A DNA stretch of 64,000 nucleotides from Actinophytocola xinjiangensis (GTDB taxonomy: Bacteria > Actinomycetota > Actinomycetes > Mycobacteriales > Pseudonocardiaceae): contig NZ_MSIF01000031.1 in assembly GCF_001921215.1 (NCBI RefSeq), positions 25,855 to 89,854 of the forward strand. Reading direction: 5' to 3'. The position numbers and the translations under genes were made by a program. The notes beneath the pieces are model-generated. The model made no database searches, had not been told where the DNA came from, and was given only the letters and a program-made list of their open reading frames with translations. This document shows, piece after piece, positions 58,894 through 64,000 of this stretch; positions within the stretch are counted from its first letter, which is position 1; each line of letters begins with the position of its first letter.

Positions 58894-60066
58894 GTGCGCA
58901 CATCCCGCATGAGGCGATGGCCGTTGCTCGCGTCCGTGGTGGGCGTGGGACTGGTTGTCGCCAGCGCGTTGTCACCGTCCGCGACCGCGGCCGAGCCGTT
59001 GACCGTCGCGCAGGCCGTGAGCCAGCAGAGCGGCGCGTCCCAGACCGTCCGGGGCTACGTCGTCGGCCAGCCGGTCGCCACCAACACCGTTGTCACAACA
59101 GGGTTTCCGAACGACTACGCGATCGCCCTCGCGGACTCGCCGAGCACGACCAGCACCTCGGACATGATCTACGTCCAGGTGCCGTCGGCGTTCCGCGCGG
59201 ACTACGGTCTCGCGTCGAACCCGGGCCTGATGGGCGACCGGCTCGACGTCACCGGCTCGCTCCAGGCGTACTTCAGCCACGCCGGGATCAAGTCGCCGAC
59301 CGCGTTCGCCCCGGCCGACGGCACCCCGCCGGAGGAACCGGAAGAACCGGAGGAGCCGGGCGAACCGGACGACGACTACGACAGCACGTACTACAAGACC
59401 GCGATCGGCCTGACCGGTCCCGCGCTCAAGGACGAGCTGCACAAGATCATCAGCACCAACGACACGGTGTCCTACGACGAGGTCTGGGACGCCCTCCAGC
59501 TCACCGACGAGGACCCGGCCAACGCCAACAACGTGATCCTGCTGTACTCCGGCCGGTCACAGGCCAAGAGCGCCCACGGCGGGGACGCCAACGACTGGAA
59601 CCGCGAGCACGTCTGGGCCAAGTCCCACGGTGACTTCGGCACCCGGGTCGGGCCGGGCACCGACGTCCACCACCTGCGCCCGACCGACACCACGGTCAAC
59701 AGCACCCGGGGCAACAAGGACTTCGACAACGGCGGCGAGCCCGTCGACGAGGCTCCCGACTGCCGCACCGACAGCGACTCGTGGGAGCCTCGCGACGCGG
59801 TCAAGGGCGACGTGGCCCGGATGATCTTCTACATGGCCGTCCGCTACGAGGGCGGCGACGGCTTCGCGGATCTGGAACTCAACGATTCGGTCAACAACGG
59901 CTCCGCCCCGAACATGGGCCGGATGTCGGTGCTGCTCCAGTGGAACGACGCCGACCCGCCGGACGCCTTCGAGGAGCGTCGCAACCAGGTTATCTACGAC
60001 CAGATCCAGCACAACCGCAACCCCTTCGTCGACCACCCGGAGTGGGCGAAGTCGATCTGGAACTGA
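58894..60066 (+). CDS. Secreted endonuclease I family nuclease with OB domain
   Basis: 390 aa. Signal peptide up to SATAAEP; an OB-fold/YhcR-like domain at 35-140 (VRGYVVGQPVATNT...); a Pro/Glu repeat linker (PEEPEEPEEPGEP) near 150; then endonuclease I: WNREHVWAKSHGDF, GPGTDVHHLRPTD and NSTRGNKDF (H and N metal site), with a late GDVARMIFYMAVRYEG. It degrades extracellular DNA/RNA. AAAGGAG lies before the GTG start at 58894. Confidence 0.9.
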   Translation: MRTSRMRRWPLLASVVGVGLVVASALSPSATAAEPLTVAQAVSQQSGASQTVRGYVVGQPVATNTVVTTGFPNDYAIALADSPSTTSTSDMIYVQVPSAFRADYGLASNPGLMGDRLDVTGSLQAYFSHAGIKSPTAFAPADGTPPEEPEEPEEPGEPDDDYDSTYYKTAIGLTGPALKDELHKIISTNDTVSYDEVWDALQLTDEDPANANNVILLYSGRSQAKSAHGGDANDWNREHVWAKSHGDFGTRVGPGTDVHHLRPTDTTVNSTRGNKDFDNGGEPVDEAPDCRTDSDSWEPRDAVKGDVARMIFYMAVRYEGGDGFADLELNDSVNNGSAPNMGRMSVLLQWNDADPPDAFEERRNQVIYDQIQHNRNPFVDHPEWAKSIWN

Positions 60067-60085
60067 CCTACTAAGACAAATAGTA

Positions 60086-60125
60086 GACACGCCGGTCGCC
60101 GTTACCCTACGGTGACCGGCGTGTC
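60086..60125. promoter_or_regulatory. Inverted repeat overlapping the NlpC/P60 gene start
   Basis: Perfect 12-base arms (GACACGCCGGTC / GACCGGCGTGTC) at 60086-60097 and 60114-60125. The centre holds TTACCCTACG, which looks like a -10 element 5-10 bases before GTG 60112/60121. It may combine the nuclease gene terminator with a promoter for a leaderless mRNA. Confidence 0.55.
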
Positions 60126-61161
60126 CCGTCCTCGAACCACCGCCAGCGGCGCGCTGCTCGCCGTGACCCTGTTCGTCGCCGTGCCGCAGGCGACGGTGTC
60201 CGCCCAGCCGGGCGACGACCCGACCGACCCGATGGAGCGCTACGAGCGGCTCGGCGCCAGGGCCGCCCGGACCGAGGAGGACTTCTCCGAGGCCGAACGC
60301 GACCTCGCCGCCAGACGCACCGCGCGCGAACGGGCGACGGCCGCCCACCTCACCGCCCAGCAAGCGCTTTCCCGCGCCCAGCAGGCCCAGCGGCGTTTCC
60401 AGGGCGAGATCGACGAGTTCGCCTCGGCGTCGCTGCGCAACGGCCGCGTGGTCAGGTGGTCGGCGGTGTTCACCAGCGGCTCGGCCAGCGACTTCCTCGA
60501 CCGGATGTCCGCGCTCGACCTGGTCGCCGCCGGCCAGGCCGACACCCTCGACCGGCTGAGCACCGTCACCACCGACGCCGACCGGGCACTCGCCGCCGCC
60601 AGCACCGCCCGCCGCGACGCCCACCGGGCCACCACCGCCGCCGAACGCGCGGTCGCCACCCTGCGCGAGCGCCGCGCGGACCTCGACGACCAGATCGCCG
60701 AGGTCCGCGCCGCGTTGGGCGCGCTCAGCGACGACGACCGCACCGCGCTGGGCACCGTGCGGGACGACGGGGTCTATCTCGGCCCGCCCGGCGCGGCCAA
60801 CGACGCCATGCAGGCGGCGCTGGCCAAACGCGGCACGCCCTACCAGTGGGGCGCCACCGGCCCGGACGAGTTCGACTGCTCCGGCCTGACGTCGTGGGCC
60901 TACGCCCGCGCCGGCATCACCATCCCGCGCACCAGCCGCCAGCAGTTCACCGCCGTCCGCGCCGTCTCCCTCGACGCCCTCCAACCCGGCGACCTGCTGT
61001 TCTACGACGACGGCACCGGCGACCCGGCCACCATCCACCACGTCGCCCTGTACGTCGGCGACGGCCGCATGGTCGACGCGCCGACCGAGGGCCAGGTCGT
61101 CGACGTCAGAGACATCGAGGGCGACGGCCACCTGATGGGCGCCCGACGGATCGCTGGCTAG
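60112..61161 (+). CDS. Secreted NlpC/P60 peptidoglycan endopeptidase
   Basis: 349 aa (GTG 60112; GTG 60121 also possible). Signal peptide up to ATVSAQP. Long coiled coil at 45-215 (LAARRTARERATAAHL..., TTAAERAVATLRERRADL), as in RipA-type proteins. The C-terminal NlpC/P60 domain has Cys in DEFDCSGLTSWAYA, His in TIHHVALYVGDG and an acid after it. It cleaves the D-Glu/diamino acid bond of stem peptides. It is the third secreted wall-active protein in a row. Confidence 0.9.
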   Translation: MTGVSRPRTTASGALLAVTLFVAVPQATVSAQPGDDPTDPMERYERLGARAARTEEDFSEAERDLAARRTARERATAAHLTAQQALSRAQQAQRRFQGEIDEFASASLRNGRVVRWSAVFTSGSASDFLDRMSALDLVAAGQADTLDRLSTVTTDADRALAAASTARRDAHRATTAAERAVATLRERRADLDDQIAEVRAALGALSDDDRTALGTVRDDGVYLGPPGAANDAMQAALAKRGTPYQWGATGPDEFDCSGLTSWAYARAGITIPRTSRQQFTAVRAVSLDALQPGDLLFYDDGTGDPATIHHVALYVGDGRMVDAPTEGQVVDVRDIEGDGHLMGARRIAG

Positions 61162-61728
61162 AGCAGAGTCATCCAGTAGGTCCAGAACGCCTCCAGCACC
61201 AGCAACGCGACCACCAGATACCAGACCGTCACGACCACCCCGTGGTAGCGGGAGAGCAGCGCGACCGCGCCGGCCGGCAGCGGCAGCCGGCGCTGCTGGA
61301 GGTTGTGCAGGGTCGTGTACCAGAAGACGGGGATCATCACCGCCCACACGACCATGCAGTACGGGCAGAGCGCGCCGATCTCGTAGAGGCTCTGCACCAT
61401 GAGCCAGTGGGTGAACAGCACCCCGAGCGTCGTCCCCGCCTGCAGGCCGAGCCAGAACCAGCCCGGCAGCGACACGCCCGCCAGCAACACCACGCCGACC
61501 GTGGTGACCACGGCGAACCCGGCGATGCCCAGCAGCGGGTTGGGGAAGCCGAACACCTCGGCCTGCGGGGTGCGCATGATCGAGCCGCAGCTCAGTACCG
61601 GATTGAGGCTGCACGTCGGAACGTAGTCGGTGTCCCGCAGCAGAGCGATCTTCTCGACCGTCAGAACGAACGCGGCCAGCAGCCCGACAACCCCACCGGC
61701 CGCCAACACCCAGGCGGTGGCCCGCATC
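61158..61728 (-). CDS. VKOR-family disulfide-forming membrane protein
   Basis: 189 aa from ATG 61728, which follows a GGGGGG ribosome site (the frame is open to GTG 61763). Vitamin-K-epoxide-reductase homologue with four or five helices: the loop Cys pair in YVPTCSLNPVLSCGSIM and the active CxxC in GALCPYCMV. It reoxidises the extracytoplasmic DsbA through quinone. The DsbA-like gene lies just upstream on the same strand. Confidence 0.9.
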
Positions 61729-61763
61729 ACCAACCCCCCGAGATTCGCGAACGCGAATCCCAC

Positions 61764-62040
61764 CGCCGACCCGCATCGCGCCGGCCCTGGGGGACCCCTC
61801 TTTTCAGGTTACCGATCGCCACCGACAGTTCCGGGCGCGTGGAGATCGGGGGCTCCAAGGACGCGAAGGGCGCGGGCCTCACCTCCGCCGCCGACGGTTC
61901 CCGAGGCACGAAGACCAAGGGCCTAACCCCCACCGCCCACAGATCCCGAGACACCACGACCGAGAACTTCGCGGACGAGAAGGGCGCGGGGCCCACCACA
62001 CCACCACCGGTACGTTCGGGTGGTGCGGAGGTCGGGGGCC
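61764..62040. repeat. Imperfect tandem repeats between vkor and dsbA
   Basis: From about 61860 to 62010 a 45-48-base unit recurs about three times with changes (starts GACGCGAAGGGCGCG, ACGAAGACCAAGGGC, GACGAGAAGGGCGCG). Both strands are open but no plausible start or family is present, so I treat it as non-coding repeat sequence. Confidence 0.45.
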
Positions 62041-62721
62041 TCACTGTGCCAGCTCCTTGTCGATGGCCGAGCGCAGGCCGTCATAGGTGGCCGGTTGGTT
62101 GAACTTGATGCCGTTGACGAAGAAGGTCGGTGTGCCGAGGACACCGAGGTCGAGGCCGTCCTGACGGTCCCGTAGTACCCGTTCGGCGGTGGCCGGGTCG
62201 TCGAGCGCGGCCTCGAACGCCGGGAGGTCGAGGCCGAGGTCGCGGGCGAAGCCGACGAAGGTCTCACGGTGGGACACCTGTTGGTCGCCCCACCGGGGTT
62301 GGGTGTCGAACATCGTGCGGTACATGGCCTCCAGTTGTCCCTGCTGGCCGGCGGCCTCGACGGCGCGGGCGGCGAGTTCGGCGTTCTGGTGGCTGGGCAC
62401 CGGGAAGTAGCGCAGGACGAACGTCACCCGGTCGCCGTACTCGGCTCGCAGTCGCTCGACGTCGGGGTGGGCGGCGCCGCAGGCCTCGCATTCCAGGTCG
62501 AGGAACTCCACGACGGTCACCTTTCCCCCCGCCGGGGACAGCAGGTGGCTGTCGGGGCGGACCAGGATCTCGGCGGGAGCGGCGACCGGTGCGCCGTCAG
62601 CGACCTCGGCCGGGGCGTCCGGCTGGCCGATCTGGTTGAACAGGACGATCGCCCCGACCACGGCGAGCACCACGCCGACGATCACCAACGACACCTTCGT
62701 GTTGGAAGACAACGATTTCAC
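62041..62721 (-). CDS. DsbA-like membrane-anchored thiol oxidase
   Basis: 226 aa. N-terminal anchor helix (VSLVIVGVVLAVVGAIVLF), then a thioredoxin/DsbA domain with CxxC in FLDLECEACGAAHPDVE and cis-Pro in GVLGTPTFFVNG. It inserts disulfides in exported proteins; the VKOR encoded next is its expected partner. GTG start at 62721. Confidence 0.9.
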   Translation of the reverse strand: MKSLSSNTKVSLVIVGVVLAVVGAIVLFNQIGQPDAPAEVADGAPVAAPAEILVRPDSHLLSPAGGKVTVVEFLDLECEACGAAHPDVERLRAEYGDRVTFVLRYFPVPSHQNAELAARAVEAAGQQGQLEAMYRTMFDTQPRWGDQQVSHRETFVGFARDLGLDLPAFEAALDDPATAERVLRDRQDGLDLGVLGTPTFFVNGIKFNQPATYDGLRSAIDKELAQ

Positions 62722-62835
62722 CTCGTGAAGAAACGCGCGGTGGGGTCACCCAGTCCACAGTGGACACGACATGGGCCCGCGCGACACCCGCGCGTGTGCT
62801 GTGGAGGGAAGATCAGTTGAGGGAACCCTGAACTG

Positions 62836-63198
62836 TCACAGTCTGAGCACGCGGGGGCGGCCGGCACGCCTGGGCGCGACGGACGGCGACCAGGGCACGG
62901 CGACCGGCGCCGCGCCGACCGAACCCCCCGGCCGGCGCGCCACGACCACACCCACGAGGACCGCGATCAGCACGGTCAGGCACAGCTCGATGAGGCCCTG
63001 GTGATCAGCCGGAACCGGTGCGGGGGCGTCGGTGTGCGGCGCGGCGGCCAGGACCCGCTCGCAGGACTCGACACACGGCGCCGCGTCGGCGACCGGACCG
63101 TCGCACAGCGTGGTCTGCAGCAGGAGGATGCCGACGAGCAGCGCCAGGAACCCGACGAGGCGCGCTCGCCCGGTGCGTGTGCTTCCCCGGCCGGACAC
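62836..63198 (-). CDS. Small membrane protein, unknown
   Basis: 120 aa from GTG 63198. Two hydrophobic helices (LVGFLALLVGILLLQT and IELCLTVLIAVLVGVVVA) flank an extracytoplasmic loop with CVESCE and another Cys, perhaps a disulfide. The basic C-terminal tail is cytoplasmic. No family recognised. Divergent from blaI. Confidence 0.7.
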   Translation of the reverse strand: MSGRGSTRTGRARLVGFLALLVGILLLQTTLCDGPVADAAPCVESCERVLAAAPHTDAPAPVPADHQGLIELCLTVLIAVLVGVVVARRPGGSVGAAPVAVPWSPSVAPRRAGRPRVLRL

Positions 63199-63263
63199 GG
63201 CGCCAGCGTAACCGCCGGTCCCATCACCTACGATCCGCCCTGGGAGTTCGGGAGGTGTGGTCC

Positions 63264-63629
63264 GTGCACGGTCTGGGAGACCTCGAAGCCGCGGTGATGG
63301 ACGTCCTGTGGCGCGCCGAGGAGCCGGTGCGCGTCCGGGAGGTTCTCGACCGGCTGGACACCGGCCGGAAACTGGCCTACACCACCGTGATGACCGTGCT
63401 CGACAACCTGCACCGCAAGCGCTGGGTCGACCGCGAGCTCCAGGGCAAGGCCTACGTGTACCGGCCGGCGCTGCGCCGCGAGGAGGCGGCGGCGCGGGCA
63501 CTGCGCGAGGTGCTGGACGCCTCCGGCGACCCGCGGGCCGTGCTGCTGCACTTCGTCGAGAACGTCTCCGACGAGGAGACCGACCTGATGCGCGCGGCGC
63601 TGCGCCGCAAGCGGATCCGGCGCCGATGA
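63264..63629 (+). CDS. BlaI/MecI-family repressor
   Basis: 121-aa winged-helix repressor: LGDLEAAVMDVLWRAEEPVRVREVLDRLD, the recognition helix in LAYTTVMTVLDNLHRKRWVDRELQGKAYVYRPAL, and a dimerisation tail. GTG 63264 with GGGAGG upstream (GTG 63255 in frame). It is followed by an overlapping M56 gene, the classic BlaI-BlaR1-type pair; in actinomycetes these often respond to beta-lactams or cell-wall stress. Confidence 0.92.
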   Translation: MHGLGDLEAAVMDVLWRAEEPVRVREVLDRLDTGRKLAYTTVMTVLDNLHRKRWVDRELQGKAYVYRPALRREEAAARALREVLDASGDPRAVLLHFVENVSDEETDLMRAALRRKRIRRR

Positions 63630-64000
63630 CCTTCGCCGTCGCGCTGCTGCTCGGCGCGGCCGCCGCGAGCTGGCTGGTCCCCCGCCGCATGGAGCGCCTT
63701 GACCTGCGCCGGCGCGACCCGCTGCCGGTGATCGCCACCTGGCTGATGTCCTCGGTCGGGGTCCTGCTGGCGGCGGCGACCAGCGTCGCGCTGCTGCTCA
63801 ACCCCGGTCACGAGCCGGGCGCGAGCCTGCTGACCGCCCTGCACCGCTGCTGGTCGGCGCTGCGGCACGGCTCCCCGCCCGGCGTCGAGGAGGTCGCCGG
63901 GCTGCTCGGCCTGGCGGCGCTGGCCGCGTTCACCGTCCGGCTGGCGGTGCTCGCCGCCCGGGGTCTGCGCCGGCGGGCGCGGGCCAGCGGCGAGCGGCGG
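63626..64000 (+). CDS. M56-family membrane protease/sensor (partial)
   Basis: First 125 codons only; the window ends inside the gene. Three hydrophobic segments (FAVALLLGAAAASWLV, VIATWLMSSVGVLLAAATSVALLL, VAGLLGLAALAAFTVRLAVLAA) match the N terminus of BlaR1/MecR-like M56 proteins. The HExxH site would lie to the right. The ATG overlaps the BlaI stop by 4 bases. Confidence 0.8.
   Translation, partial: MTFAVALLLGAAAASWLVPRRMERLDLRRRDPLPVIATWLMSSVGVLLAAATSVALLLNPGHEPGASLLTALHRCWSALRHGSPPGVEEVAGLLGLAALAAFTVRLAVLAARGLRRRARASGERR

Noticed and set aside
61727..62044. 105-codon minus-strand frame over the tandem repeats
   Set aside because: Repeats explain the open frame; no credible start or homology.
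1..64000. CRISPR arrays, intact insertion sequences, rRNA genes
   Set aside because: No regularly spaced repeats, complete transposase gene or rRNA sequence were seen.

Overview
The window is very GC-rich, with GTG starts, stop/start overlaps, SARP and LAL regulators and several biosynthetic loci. This fits a filamentous actinomycete, most likely of the Pseudonocardiales (Saccharothrix/Actinosynnema/Lentzea type). That placement is an inference from gene content and composition; no species marker was available. The window cuts an NRPS gene at its left edge and an M56-type sensor/protease gene at its right edge.

Layout. (1) 1-12462 is one divergent assembly-line cluster. Leftward genes are a carrier protein, a stand-alone condensation domain, an SbnA-like enzyme, MbtH and an A-PCP-C NRPS. 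Rightward genes are an ACP-type PLP decarboxylase, a second carrier protein, a half-size and a full-size acyl-CoA dehydrogenase, a KASIII, a Cys-less KAS-like protein and an AMP ligase. The shared promoter (5807-5940) carries two sets of heptamer repeats with the 11-bp period of SARP sites. (2) 12530-14670 is a low-GC, decayed accessory island: SUKH-3 immunity protein, tRNA-Pro 3' fragment (att-like), Rhs remnant, S1-domain protein and SDR remnant. (3) 14730-22606 holds a SARP/NB-ARC regulator, a compact LanM, a 70-aa candidate lanthipeptide precursor and a LAL regulator. (4) 22618-31529 is mostly ordinary accessory metabolism with small regulators (MarR, CmtR-like ArsR, TetR) and clear palindromic operators.

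(5) 31678-52181 is the second large biosynthetic locus. An orsellinate-type iterative PKS converges, at a perfect bidirectional terminator, on a 13.8-kb leftward operon of 13 mostly overlapping genes: a full PEP-synthase-like protein, a UbiA prenyltransferase, a P-loop kinase, two unrecognised proteins, a HIT protein, an AfsA-family protein, KASIII, ACP, KASII, a HAD phosphatase, and a two-gene dikinase resembling phenylphosphate synthase subunits. Divergent from it are an aldo/keto reductase and a SnoaL/O-methyltransferase fusion. I read this as a pathway joining a phenolic polyketide, a prenyl group and a fatty or butenolide-like unit through phosphorylated intermediates. The product is unknown to me. 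(6) 52192-57290 holds a GntR/membrane pair, a lipoprotein hydrolase, a two-component system, a cytidine deaminase-like protein and a five-tRNA array, including a short-variable-arm tRNA with a CAG (Leu) anticodon. (7) 57363-64000 holds a 25-aa mini-ORF, three secreted cell-wall or nucleic-acid hydrolases, a VKOR/DsbA disulfide pair, and a BlaI/M56 pair.

Best candidates for something new: the LanM/precursor pair, the dikinase-AfsA-UbiA operon, and the tRNA array.
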